Assembly: GCA_963728875.1 (NCBI GenBank)
Contig: CAVSLJ010000005.1
Location: 1 to 64,000, forward strand
Origin: DASUPK01 sp963728875
Lineage (GTDB): Bacteria; Actinomycetota; Thermoleophilia; Solirubrobacterales; 70-9
Direction of reading: 5' to 3'
DNA length: 64,000 bases
Made by a program: the position numbers and the translations under genes. This document shows positions 43,198-52,447 of the stretch, in pieces. The notes beneath the pieces were generated by a model. The model saw only the letters and a program-made list of their open reading frames with translations, made no database searches and was not told where the DNA came from. Numbering within the stretch: position 1 is the stretch's first letter; every line of letters begins with the position of its first letter.

Positions 43198-44297
43198 GCC
43201 CGATGACCGTCACGTTCGCCGAAAAGCTCTCGCGCATCCCCCACTACGAGCCGGGGACGTCGCTCGACGATGCCAAGGCCCAGGCCGAGACCGCCGACGC
43301 GGTGAAGCTCGCATCGAACGAGTCGCCGTTCCCGCCTCACCCGGACGTCGTCGAGGCGGTCACCCGGGCCGCCGCCGACGCCCACCGCTATCCCGACCCG
43401 GAGGCGCGGGCGCTCCGCCGCGCGATCGCGGACCACCACGAGACCGATCCGGCCCGGATCGCAGTCTCCAACGGCTCCTGCGAGATCCTGCTCGCCGCGG
43501 CGCTGGCGCTCTGCGAGCCGGACGACGAGATCCTCTACTCGTGGCCGTCGTTCTCGATGTACCCGCACCTGCCGGCCCTGTCCGGCGCGCGCGACATCCG
43601 GGTGCCCCTCGCCGACGGCTACGTCCACGATCTCGACGCGATGCTGGAGGAGGTCACCGCCGCGACCCAGCTGCTGATCGTCTGCAATCCCAACAATCCG
43701 ACCGGCACCCACCTGCCGGCGGAGCGGATCGGTGCCTTCGTCGAGAGCGTGCCGTCGAGGACGACGATCATCGTCGACGAGGCCTACATCGAGTACCAGA
43801 CCAACGACGACCCAGATGCGACGGTCGATCTCCTGGCGGGGCACCCCAACGTCGTCCTGCTGCGCACGTTCAGCAAGACCCACGGGCTCGCCGGCATGCG
43901 CGTCGGCTACGCGCTCTGCTCGCCGCAGTTCCGTGCGGCGGTCGACGCGGTGCGCCAGCCGTTCAGCGTCAACTCCCTGGCTCAGGCGGCTGCGACCGAG
44001 GCGGTTCGCCATCAGGACGACGTGGCCGACCGCGTCGAGAAGAACGTGGTGGAGCGGGTCCACGTCGAGGACGCTCTCCACGAGCTCGGCTTCGCCACCG
44101 CGGACTCCCAGACGAACTTCGCCTGGATCGAGCTCGGCGATCTCGATGAGGGGGAGGTCGTCGAGGCCCTGAGCAGGGCCGGGGTCGCGGTCAGGCCCGG
44201 CACGCCGCTCGGCGGCCCGGGCTGCCTGCGAGTGACCTACGGGACCCGTGCCGAGAACGAGCGCTTCCTCGCAGCCATGCGCGAGATCGCGGGCTGA
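43194..44297 (+). CDS. hisC: Histidinol-phosphate/aromatic aminotransferase (HisC family)
   Basis: 367 residues, fold-type I PLP enzyme: 'VKLASNESPFPPHPDVVEAV', 'RYPDPEARALRRAIADHH', 'SNGSCEILLAAALALCEPDDEILYSWPSFSMYP', 'CNPNNPTGTHLPAE', 'IIVDEAYIEY' and the PLP lysine in 'RTFSKTHGLAGMRVGYAL' (Lys228). The HisC family also includes aromatic aminotransferases. Because it is flanked by aroH, aroF, tyrA and aroA, transamination of phenylpyruvate or 4-hydroxyphenylpyruvate is a likely role, alone or in addition to histidine synthesis. GTG start overlapping the GNAT stop. Confidence 0.88.
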   Translation: MSPMTVTFAEKLSRIPHYEPGTSLDDAKAQAETADAVKLASNESPFPPHPDVVEAVTRAAADAHRYPDPEARALRRAIADHHETDPARIAVSNGSCEILLAAALALCEPDDEILYSWPSFSMYPHLPALSGARDIRVPLADGYVHDLDAMLEEVTAATQLLIVCNPNNPTGTHLPAERIGAFVESVPSRTTIIVDEAYIEYQTNDDPDATVDLLAGHPNVVLLRTFSKTHGLAGMRVGYALCSPQFRAAVDAVRQPFSVNSLAQAAATEAVRHQDDVADRVEKNVVERVHVEDALHELGFATADSQTNFAWIELGDLDEGEVVEALSRAGVAVRPGTPLGGPGCLRVTYGTRAENERFLAAMREIAG

Positions 44298-44339
44298 GGA
44301 ATTCGCCATTTGCAGGGCCGTCTGCTTCAATGTCGCAAG

Positions 44340-44426
44340 ATGCAGCGCGGCACGCACATCGATTCACCCTCGAGCCGGTTCACGGCCCCCACGCGTGCCT
44401 ATTTCTACTTCTGGCGATTTACGTAG
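44340..44426 (+). CDS. Putative aromatic leader peptide upstream of aroF (28 residues)
   Basis: A 28-codon ORF begins at ATG 44340 and stops at TAG 44424. Its 3' half encodes 'TRAYFYFWRFT': two Tyr, three Phe and one Trp within seven residues. It lies 149 bp before the DAHP synthase gene, followed by two GC-rich hairpins. This is the standard layout of transcription attenuation by ribosome stalling when aromatic aminoacyl-tRNAs are scarce, and DAHP synthase is the entry enzyme of that pathway. The ribosome site is weak. Confidence 0.65.
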   Translation: MQRGTHIDSPSSRFTAPTRAYFYFWRFT

Positions 44427-44437
44427 GCGTCCGGCCT

Positions 44438-44491
44438 GCGGCTGCCTGAGCCGCCGACCTGGATCAACGGCCGCCACACACACCGCGGCCG
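44438..44491 (+). promoter_or_regulatory. Two hairpins between the aromatic leader ORF and aroF
   Basis: Hairpin 1: GCGGCT (44438-44443) and AGCCGC (44449-44454), 5-nt loop, 11 nt after the leader stop. Hairpin 2: CGGCCGC (44468-44474) and GCGGCCG (44485-44491), 10-nt loop. The first arm of hairpin 1 and parts of hairpin 2 could pair alternatively (GCGGC with GCCGC), the arrangement needed for antiterminator/terminator switching. No clear U-tract follows. Confidence 0.4.
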
Positions 44492-44575
44492 GATCTACTG
44501 CCGGGCGCCGCTTCCCACGAATGATCCGTATCTCAAGGATCGCCGTCAGACCAGTAGAAAGAGGGGACCAGCAGG

Positions 44576-45670
<1,095 letters not shown>

Positions 45671-45673
45671 CCC

Positions 45674-46750
45674 ATGAGGATCGCCGTCCTCGGCGTGGGG
45701 CTGATCGGGGGATCGATCGGGCTCGCCGCCCGCGCCAGACTCGATGCCGAGGTCGCCGGCTTCGATCCCGACCGCGAGCTGCTCGATCGCGCCGCTGAGC
45801 TGGGAGCGATCGACTCGGCGCACGAGTCCGTGGCATCCGCCGTCGGGGGGGCCGAGCTCGTGTTCTGCGCGGCACCGGTGCTGTCCCTCCCGGGTCTGGC
45901 GGCGGAGGCGCTCGACGCGGCGGGAGAGGATTGCGCCGTCACCGACGTCGGCTCGGTCAAGCGCGACGTGATTCGCTCATTGGGGTCGGAGGGTCGCTTC
46001 GTCGGCGGTCACCCGCTCGCGGGCGCGGAGACGTCCGGAGTCGAGGGGGCACGCGCCGACCTCTTCGAGGGCGCCCGCTGGTACCTGACCCCGACCTCGA
46101 AGACGGGTGGGCTCCTCTACGACCGCGTGCAGCGGTCGATCGCGGACATCGGCGCCAGGCCCCAGGCGATCGAGGCCGAGACCCACGACCGGCTGATGGC
46201 CACGATCAGCCACCTGCCGCACGTCGTCGCCAACGTCCTCGTGACGCAGGCCGCGACAGCGCTCAGCGAGGAGGCCGAGCACCTTCCCGAGGTGGGCCCC
46301 AGCTTTCGCGACGCCACGCGGGTCGCCGGCGCGAATCCCGCGATCTGGGGGGACATCTTCGCCGGCAACCGGGACGCGGTCGCCTCTGAGATCGACGCCG
46401 CCGTCGCCCGGCTGAGCGAGGCGGCCGAGCTGATCCGCTCGGGGGAGCGCGACGCCGTGACCGCCTGGCATGAGCAGGCCGGAGACCGCCGCCGCGAGCT
46501 GATCGAGACGGAGATCGCCGGCGGGCCCCTGCACGAGCTCCGGGTGCGCGTCCCGAACCGCCCCGGCATCGTGGCCGAGATCGCCTTGGAGCTTGGCCGC
46601 GCCGGAGTCAACATCGAGGACATGGCGCTGTATCCGGCCGCCGACATGACCTCCGGAGCGATCTCCCTCTACATCGCAGGCGATGACGAGGCCGGGCGCG
46701 CCGAGCGGCTGGTCCGGGAGCTCGGCCACGACGTCTCCCGAGCCGAATGA
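45674..46750 (+). CDS. tyrA: Prephenate dehydrogenase TyrA with C-terminal ACT domain
   Basis: 358 residues. Rossmann start 'MRIAVLGVGLIGGSIGLAARARLDAEVAGFD'; 'CAVTDVGSVKRDVI' and 'FVGGHPLAGAETSGVEGARADLFEGARWYLTP' with the catalytic His; 'HDRLMATISHLPHVVANVLV' in the helical domain; an ACT-like regulatory segment from about 280 ('LHELRVRVPNRPGIVAEIALELGRAGVNIEDMALYP'). It makes 4-hydroxyphenylpyruvate for tyrosine; the ACT domain implies feedback by an amino acid. It starts 3 bp after aroF. Confidence 0.93.
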   Translation: MRIAVLGVGLIGGSIGLAARARLDAEVAGFDPDRELLDRAAELGAIDSAHESVASAVGGAELVFCAAPVLSLPGLAAEALDAAGEDCAVTDVGSVKRDVIRSLGSEGRFVGGHPLAGAETSGVEGARADLFEGARWYLTPTSKTGGLLYDRVQRSIADIGARPQAIEAETHDRLMATISHLPHVVANVLVTQAATALSEEAEHLPEVGPSFRDATRVAGANPAIWGDIFAGNRDAVASEIDAAVARLSEAAELIRSGERDAVTAWHEQAGDRRRELIETEIAGGPLHELRVRVPNRPGIVAEIALELGRAGVNIEDMALYPAADMTSGAISLYIAGDDEAGRAERLVRELGHDVSRAE

Positions 46751-46787
46751 CGCCGCCGCCCCCTGACGCGAAGCGGAGGAGGCGGAC

Positions 46788-48107
46788 GTGAGGTGGGATC
46801 CGGCTGGACCGCTCACGGGCGAGCTCAGGCCGCCCCCCGACAAGTCGATCTCGCACCGCGCGGCGCTGATCGGCGCGATGGCGGAGGGGCCGACCAGGAT
46901 CACGGGGTACCTCGACTCGGAGGACACCAGGGCGACGCTGCGGGCGGTGAGCGCCGTCGGAGCGGAGGTCCGCGAGGGCGACCTGGACGACCGCGGGGGC
47001 CTCTTCGTCGAGATCGAGGGGATCGGGCTCCGAGGGGCGCGATCGGCGAAGATCGACGTCGGCAACGCGGGAACGCTGTTGCGGATCATGCCCGGATGGC
47101 TGGCGGGCCAGCCGCAGGGCGAGTGGATCCTCGACGGCGACGATTCGATCAGGCGCCGCCCGGTCGACCGCATCGCCGAGCCACTGCGCCTGATGGGAGC
47201 CGACGTCGAGTGCCGGGACGGCCGCCTGCCGCCACTCCGGCTGCGTGCCTCCCGGCTGCGCGGCGTCGACTACGAGATGCCCGTCGCCAGCGCTCAGGTC
47301 AAGTCCTGCGTGCTGCTGGCCGGCCTGCTGGCCGAGGGCGAAACCGCGATCCACGAGCCGATCCGGACTCGCGATCACACCGAGCGGATGCTGGCCGCCA
47401 TGGGGGCCTCGCTGCGGCTGGAGGACGACGCCCTGATCATCTCGCCGGCCGAGCGCCTGGAGGCGGGCGACGTGCCCGTGCCCGGCGACTTCTCGTCGGC
47501 AGCCTTCTTCATCGGCGCTGCCCTCCTGGTGCCGGGCAGCGAGGTCGCGCTTCGCGAGGTCGGCATCAACCGCTACCGGATCGGATTGCTCTCCATCCTC
47601 GCCCGCATGGGGGTCGAGATGGGCGGGGCCCATGAGGAGGACAGGGCGATGACCGTGCACGAGATCCGCGAGCCGGGTCCGGAGCCAGTCGCCACGCTGC
47701 GGGTGCGCAACGCGTCATTGAGGGGTACCGAGGTCGCAGCGGCGGACGTACCGGCCGCGATCGACGAGCTGCCCCTGCTGGCGCTGCTCGCCTGCTTCGC
47801 GGAGGGGGAGACGGTGCTCGGCGGCGCCGAGGAGCTCCGTGCGAAGGAGTCGGACCGGATCGCCGGCGTGGTCGAGAACCTCTCGGGCCTCGGCGCCGAG
47901 ATCGAGGCGCGCCCCGACGGCTTCGCCGTTCGTGGCACCGGCGGGCTGCGGGGCGGGACGATCGACGCGCGCGGCGACCACCGGCTGGCAATGGTCGGCG
48001 CGATCGCGGGGCTGGCGTCGGATGAGGGCGTGGAGGTCGACGGCTTTGATGCCGTCGCCGTCAGCTATCCCGGTTTCGAGCGCGACCTGCGGGGGCTACT
48101 CGCCTGA
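46788..48107 (+). CDS. aroA: 3-phosphoshikimate 1-carboxyvinyltransferase (EPSP synthase)
   Basis: 439 residues: 'LRPPPDKSISHRAALIGAMAEGPTRITGYL' with the catalytic Lys at about 19, 'IDVGNAGTLLRIMPGWLAG' (NAGT loop, class II-like spacing), 'RPVDRIAEPLRLMGADV', 'SAQVKSCVLLAGLLAEGETAI' and 'LRAKESDRIAGVVENLSGLGAEIE'. It makes EPSP, two steps before chorismate's users in this cluster. GTG start 37 bp after tyrA. The last 12 bp overlap the convergent cupin gene. Confidence 0.95.
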   Translation: MRWDPAGPLTGELRPPPDKSISHRAALIGAMAEGPTRITGYLDSEDTRATLRAVSAVGAEVREGDLDDRGGLFVEIEGIGLRGARSAKIDVGNAGTLLRIMPGWLAGQPQGEWILDGDDSIRRRPVDRIAEPLRLMGADVECRDGRLPPLRLRASRLRGVDYEMPVASAQVKSCVLLAGLLAEGETAIHEPIRTRDHTERMLAAMGASLRLEDDALIISPAERLEAGDVPVPGDFSSAAFFIGAALLVPGSEVALREVGINRYRIGLLSILARMGVEMGGAHEEDRAMTVHEIREPGPEPVATLRVRNASLRGTEVAAADVPAAIDELPLLALLACFAEGETVLGGAEELRAKESDRIAGVVENLSGLGAEIEARPDGFAVRGTGGLRGGTIDARGDHRLAMVGAIAGLASDEGVEVDGFDAVAVSYPGFERDLRGLLA

Positions 48108-48440
48108 GTTGCGCTGCGAGGGGTGCCCGTCACCGGGCCACGGGGAGAGCACCAGCAGGATCCGCGAGTCCTCGAGCGCGGTCACCTCGTGCCGTTCGGC
48201 CGGATCGAAGATCGCGAGCAGCCCTGCGGGGCCCTCGGCGTCTTCCCCATCGGGAGTCGTGATGCCGACCAAACCGTCGATCACCAGTACCCAGGCCCGC
48301 TCGTGGACCTGGTGCTCCTGGAGCTGCTCGCCCTTGGGCAGGTTGATGACGATCGCTCTGCCCTCGGACTCCGAGTCCAGGACCTGCGGCACATGCGGCT
48401 CCACCGGCAGCTCGTTGAGGTTCCAGCTCTCCATCGACAC
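48096..48440 (-). CDS. Small cupin-domain protein
   Basis: 114 residues, a single cupin barrel: 'GRAIVINLPKGEQLQEHQVHERAWVLVIDGLVGITTPDG' (motif 1 with HxH-like ligands 'EHQVHE' and a Glu-poor variant) and 'GLLAIFDPAERHEVTALEDSRILLVLSPWPG' (motif 2 with His). It probably binds a metal or small ligand; role unknown. GTG start at 48440 (a second start ATG two codons later). Its last 12 bp overlap the end of aroA. Confidence 0.8.
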   Translation of the reverse strand: MSMESWNLNELPVEPHVPQVLDSESEGRAIVINLPKGEQLQEHQVHERAWVLVIDGLVGITTPDGEDAEGPAGLLAIFDPAERHEVTALEDSRILLVLSPWPGDGHPSQRNSGE

Positions 48441-48489
48441 GCGGCACTCTATATCCAGCCCCGAAACGGCGAAACCCTAGGCTGCGGGC

Positions 48490-49128
48490 ATGGTCATCGC
48501 GATCGACGGCCCCGCCGGGGCCGGCAAGTCAACCGTGGCCAGGGGCGTCGCCAAGGCGCTCGGCTTCACCTATCTCGATTCCGGAGCGATGTACCGCTGC
48601 GTCGCGCTCGCCGCACTCGACCGGCGGGTAGACCTCGCCGACGGAGAGCGGCTGGGTGAGCTGGCCTGGGGCCTCGATATCGGCTTCGCCGGCGACACGA
48701 TTCAGCTCGACGGCGAGGCTGTGGAGGGGAAGATCCGAACCCCCGAGGTGACGGTCGCCTCCTCCACGGTCTCGGTTCATCCGCAGGTGCGGCAGGCGAT
48801 GGTGAAGCGGCAGCGGGAGCTGATCGCGGCTGGGAACTACGTCGCCGAAGGCCGCGACATCGGGACGGTGGTCAGCCCGGACTCGCCGCTGAAGGTGTTC
48901 CTCACGGCGAGCGAGGAGGAACGCGCCAAGCGGCGGGCGGCCGAGACCGGCGCCTCGGTCGCCGAGGTTCGCGAGGCGATCGAGGACCGCGACAGACGCG
49001 ATCGCGGCCGCGAGCACGGAGCGCTCCGCGCCGCCGATGACTCGGTCGCCCTCGACACCACGGATCTCTCGCCGGATGAGGTCGTGGAGAGGATCGCGGC
49101 GCTGGCGCGCGAGCGAGGGATCGCCTGA
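48490..49128 (+). CDS. cmk: Cytidylate kinase
   Basis: 212 residues: 'MVIAIDGPAGAGKSTVARGVAKALGFTYLDSGAMYRCVALAAL' (P-loop and the CMP-binding YLDSGAMYR), 'VAEGRDIGTVVSPDSPLKVFLTASEEERAKRRAAE' (NMP and lid regions). Phosphorylates CMP and dCMP. The TGA overlaps the der ATG by 1 bp; cmk-der is a conserved pair. Confidence 0.96.
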   Translation: MVIAIDGPAGAGKSTVARGVAKALGFTYLDSGAMYRCVALAALDRRVDLADGERLGELAWGLDIGFAGDTIQLDGEAVEGKIRTPEVTVASSTVSVHPQVRQAMVKRQRELIAAGNYVAEGRDIGTVVSPDSPLKVFLTASEEERAKRRAAETGASVAEVREAIEDRDRRDRGREHGALRAADDSVALDTTDLSPDEVVERIAALARERGIA

Positions 49129-50504
49129 TGGAGTCCGGCGCCCCCGCCCAGATGCTGCGCCCCCGCCCGGCCGTGGCCGTGGTCGGCTTCCCGAACGCGG
49201 GCAAGAGCACGCTGGTCAACCGGTTAGCCGGCGGCCGCGAGGCCGTGACCGACGCGGAGCCCGGCGTGACCAGGGACCGCCGCGCCCTCGAGTGCGAGTG
49301 GAACGGCCTCAGCTTCGACCTGATCGACACCGGCGGGGTGGACCTCGCCGACTCGGCCGAGCTCGCCCGCTCGGTCCAGGCGCAGGCGCGAGCGGCGATC
49401 GCGGACGCGGACGTGGTCCTGGCCGTCGTTGACGCCCGAGCCGGGCTCGGTCCCGGGGACGCCGAGCTCGCGGACCTGCTGCGCCGCTCCGGGCGGCCGG
49501 TGGTGGTCGCCGCGAACAAGATCGACCGGCCCGAGGATGAGGCGCTCACGGCGGAGCTCAACTCCCTCGGGCTCGGCGAGCCCCTGCCGGTGTCGTCTAC
49601 CCACGGTCTGGGGACGGGCGACCTCCTCGACCGCCTGGTGGAGGAGCTCCGCCGGCACGCGGTGGATGGAGTCGGCGAAGACGAGGACCAGCCCCCACGC
49701 ATCGCGATCCTGGGGCGGCCCAACGTCGGCAAGTCCTCGCTGCTCAACGCCCTGCTCGGCTCCGATCGCGTGATCGTCAGCGAGACGGCCGGGACCACGC
49801 GCGACCCGGTCGACACCGAGGCGGAGGTCGAAGGCCGGCGCATCGTCCTGGTGGACACGGCCGGCCTGCGTCGCAGGGGCAAGGTGGCGGGCACCGTGGA
49901 CTACTACGCCCAGCTTCGCTCGGAGCGGGCGGCGGAGCGCGCCGATGCGGCGATCGTCGTCTGCGACGCGACCGAGGGGGTCACCTCCGAGGACCTGCGC
50001 GTCGCCGAGCTGGCCATGCGCTCCGGCTGCGCCACCGTCCTCGGGCTCAACAAGTGGGATGTGTCGCGCACCGACATCGATGACGCTCGGGCTCGCGTGC
50101 AGCAGAAGAACCGTCTGCGCCCGCCGGTTCTGACCTGCTCGGCGCTCACCGGCCGCGGCGTGGGTGCCGTCCTGCGGCAGGCGATCGTCCTCGCGGAGCG
50201 CTCCGCGGACAGGATTCCCACCCCGGAGCTCAACAAGCTCGTCGCCACCGTGGTCGGGGATCGCCCGCCGCCGCAGCGTCACGGCCGCCGGCTCCGCCTC
50301 TACTACGCCGCCCAGGTCGGCCGGCGCCCGCCGCGGTTCGCCATTCAGGTGAACGACCGCCGGCTGATCACCCGCGACTGGGCCTTCCACCTGGAGAATC
50401 GCCTGCGCGACGCCTACTCGCTCCAGGGGGTTCCGCTGGTGATCGACTACGTGCCCAAGAAGGGTGGGAGGAACCGGAGCGCGCGGCGGGCGGGCCGGGT
50501 ATAA
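49128..50504 (+). CDS. der: Ribosome biogenesis GTPase Der (EngA)
   Basis: 458 residues with two G domains and a KH-like C-terminus. G1 motifs 'GFPNAGKSTLVNRL' (about 20) and 'GRPNVGKSSLLNALLG' (about 195); G3 'LIDTGGVD' and 'LVDTAGLRRRGKV'; G4 'AANKID' and 'GLNKWD'. C-terminal 'RHGRRLRLYYAAQVGRRPPRFAIQVND...YRDAYSLQGVPLVIDY' type KH domain. Assists 50S assembly. An N-terminal extension of about 15 residues precedes the first G domain. Confidence 0.96.
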   Translation: MESGAPAQMLRPRPAVAVVGFPNAGKSTLVNRLAGGREAVTDAEPGVTRDRRALECEWNGLSFDLIDTGGVDLADSAELARSVQAQARAAIADADVVLAVVDARAGLGPGDAELADLLRRSGRPVVVAANKIDRPEDEALTAELNSLGLGEPLPVSSTHGLGTGDLLDRLVEELRRHAVDGVGEDEDQPPRIAILGRPNVGKSSLLNALLGSDRVIVSETAGTTRDPVDTEAEVEGRRIVLVDTAGLRRRGKVAGTVDYYAQLRSERAAERADAAIVVCDATEGVTSEDLRVAELAMRSGCATVLGLNKWDVSRTDIDDARARVQQKNRLRPPVLTCSALTGRGVGAVLRQAIVLAERSADRIPTPELNKLVATVVGDRPPPQRHGRRLRLYYAAQVGRRPPRFAIQVNDRRLITRDWAFHLENRLRDAYSLQGVPLVIDYVPKKGGRNRSARRAGRV

Positions 50505-50514
50505 CCGGCGGTTC

Positions 50515-52437
50515 GTGAGTGCCGACGAATCCGGCGACTCCGAGGGCGGGAAGGCCCTCGGCGAGGCCGGCGACAAGAGCCAGGAGGGGAAGAGGCGCAA
50601 GCGCGCGCGGTTTCGCCGTCGCGTCAGCCTGCCCCGCCCGAGCGTCCCGAAGCCGAAGACACCGAAGGTCTCGCCTCCCAAGATGCCGAAGGGGGGCGAT
50701 CTCCGCTTCCGTGCCGTCACCCGCCTGCGTGCGATCGGCTACTGGATCAGGGAGAAGGCGCAGTTCCTCTGGAAATGGATCCGGCAGGTGGCGAGCGCGC
50801 TCGTCTACTGGTGGTCGAAGCGCTCGCGGGCGACCAGGACACGGATCTTCGCCGTCGCGGGCGTCGTGGTCCTCTACCTGATCATCAAGTTCCTGCCGGT
50901 GCCCGGCGTTCCCTGCGAGATCTCGGCGGCCAGGGAATGCGCGCCGTCCAACGACACGATTGCCTACGTGCCGAGGGACGCCCTCCTCTACGCGCACCTG
51001 ACGGTGAACAGCGACAGCCACCAGTGGGAGCTGGCCCAGGACCTGCACGACGAGCTGCCCAACTTCGCGGCCCTGCTGCAGAGCGACACGAGCGCTCTCG
51101 CGACGCCCGCCGGCCGCCAGGTCGACCTCGGCCAGGAGGTCCTGCCGTGGGCCAAGGACGACCTCGCCCTGCTCGGCGTTCCCGGCCCCAAGCGGACGAC
51201 GCCCGAGGCCTACATCGTGGGGGTCGGGGACAGCGGCAAGGCGGACCAGTTCCTCGCCGGCCTCTCGGCGGGCGCCAAGGGCAGCCCGGTCAAGATCGGC
51301 GACGCGACCGTGACCGTCTATCCGACGGGGCTCGCGACGACCCGCTCCGGCGACCAGGCCCTGTTCGGGAACGAGGTGGCGGTCCGCGCAGCGCTCGCCG
51401 CGCAGTCGGGCCAGGCCCCGAGGCTGGAGGGATCCGATCAGGGCGCGGCCCGCGACGAGCTTCCCGACGTCAGGCTCGCGGACCTCTATCTCTCGCGAGA
51501 GGGCGTGAGCAGGATGCTGGCCGGCCGTCCCGGCAGCGCCACGCAGCTCAACACCTTCGTCGACTACGGCGCCACCACCGGCATGGCCGTCTCCCTCCGG
51601 GCGCGCGACGATGGTGTGGGGGTCGACCTGGTCAGCGATCTCGATCCTCGGCTCGAGGGGCAGAGCCCGACGGTGTTCGCCAGCCTGCCGCGGTTCGAGC
51701 CCGGCCTGGCGGACGAGGCGAGCCCCGATGCGCTCGGCTCCGTCGCCGTGGGCGAGCTCGGACCGGCCCTCAACAAGGCGCTGGCGACGGCGGGGGCGGG
51801 GGCGCAGGGCCTGGCCGGATCGCTGAGGCAGCTGGCGCAGAGACTCCAGCAGCAGGCGGGCGTCGACCCGCTCAAGGATCTATTGCCCGCGCTGCGCGGC
51901 CAGGCCGCGCTGGTCGCGGAGCCGACCGACACGGTCCCCTACGCGAGCCTGATCGTGGACGACGTGGACGAGCAACGGGCGGCGGACGCCCTGGCTTCGC
52001 TCCAGCAGCCGATCCTGCGAGCGAGCGGCACGGGCGGGCCGCAGGTCCCGTCATTCCAGTCGAAGGAGATCGATGGGGTCTCCGTCCACTCCATCCAGGT
52101 CTCACCGACGGTGGATCTCTCCTACGCGATCTTCGACCACAAGCTGGTGATCTCCACGCAGCCCGAGGGCATCTCCCAGGTGCGCTCGAGCGGCGGCGAC
52201 CTCGCCGGCACGGGTGCGTATCAGGCGGCCACGGACCGGCTCCCGGACAGCGTCTCGGCGCTAGTCTTCCTCAACCTCGATGAGGTGTTGGAGTTGGCCC
52301 AGCAGGCCGGCCTGGCGGAGAATCCACTCTATGCCTCGCTCAGCGAAGACATCTCGCGCGTTCAATCTCTCGGCCTAGCCGTGAGAGGGAGCGACGAGGA
52401 GCTTCATACTCAGCTCTTCCTGGCCATCCACCACTGA
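50515..52437 (+). CDS. DUF3352 domain membrane-anchored protein
   Basis: 640 residues. A Lys/Arg/Pro-rich cytosolic segment (about 1-115), one membrane helix (about 117-132, 'IFAVAGVVVLYLIIKFLP'), then a large extracellular domain from about 155 with 'NDTIAYVPRDALLYAHLTVNSDSHQWELAQDLHDELPNF', the DUF3352 pattern known from Thermoleophilia and cyanobacteria. The C-terminal half repeats the same type of fold ('YASLIVDDVDEQRAADALASLQQPILRA'). Function unknown. GTG start; the coding region begins 10 bp after der. Confidence 0.75.
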   Translation: MSADESGDSEGGKALGEAGDKSQEGKRRKRARFRRRVSLPRPSVPKPKTPKVSPPKMPKGGDLRFRAVTRLRAIGYWIREKAQFLWKWIRQVASALVYWWSKRSRATRTRIFAVAGVVVLYLIIKFLPVPGVPCEISAARECAPSNDTIAYVPRDALLYAHLTVNSDSHQWELAQDLHDELPNFAALLQSDTSALATPAGRQVDLGQEVLPWAKDDLALLGVPGPKRTTPEAYIVGVGDSGKADQFLAGLSAGAKGSPVKIGDATVTVYPTGLATTRSGDQALFGNEVAVRAALAAQSGQAPRLEGSDQGAARDELPDVRLADLYLSREGVSRMLAGRPGSATQLNTFVDYGATTGMAVSLRARDDGVGVDLVSDLDPRLEGQSPTVFASLPRFEPGLADEASPDALGSVAVGELGPALNKALATAGAGAQGLAGSLRQLAQRLQQQAGVDPLKDLLPALRGQAALVAEPTDTVPYASLIVDDVDEQRAADALASLQQPILRASGTGGPQVPSFQSKEIDGVSVHSIQVSPTVDLSYAIFDHKLVISTQPEGISQVRSSGGDLAGTGAYQAATDRLPDSVSALVFLNLDEVLELAQQAGLAENPLYASLSEDISRVQSLGLAVRGSDEELHTQLFLAIHH

Positions 52438-52447
52438 GATAAGGACC

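Noticed and set aside
44298..44575. T-box riboswitch upstream of aroF
   Set aside because: The conserved T-box bulge sequence and specifier-stem layout are absent; the short aromatic ORF explains the region better.
52438..52447. SAM riboswitch upstream of metK
   Set aside because: The gap to the previous gene is only 10 bp and the preceding coding region shows no SAM riboswitch core.
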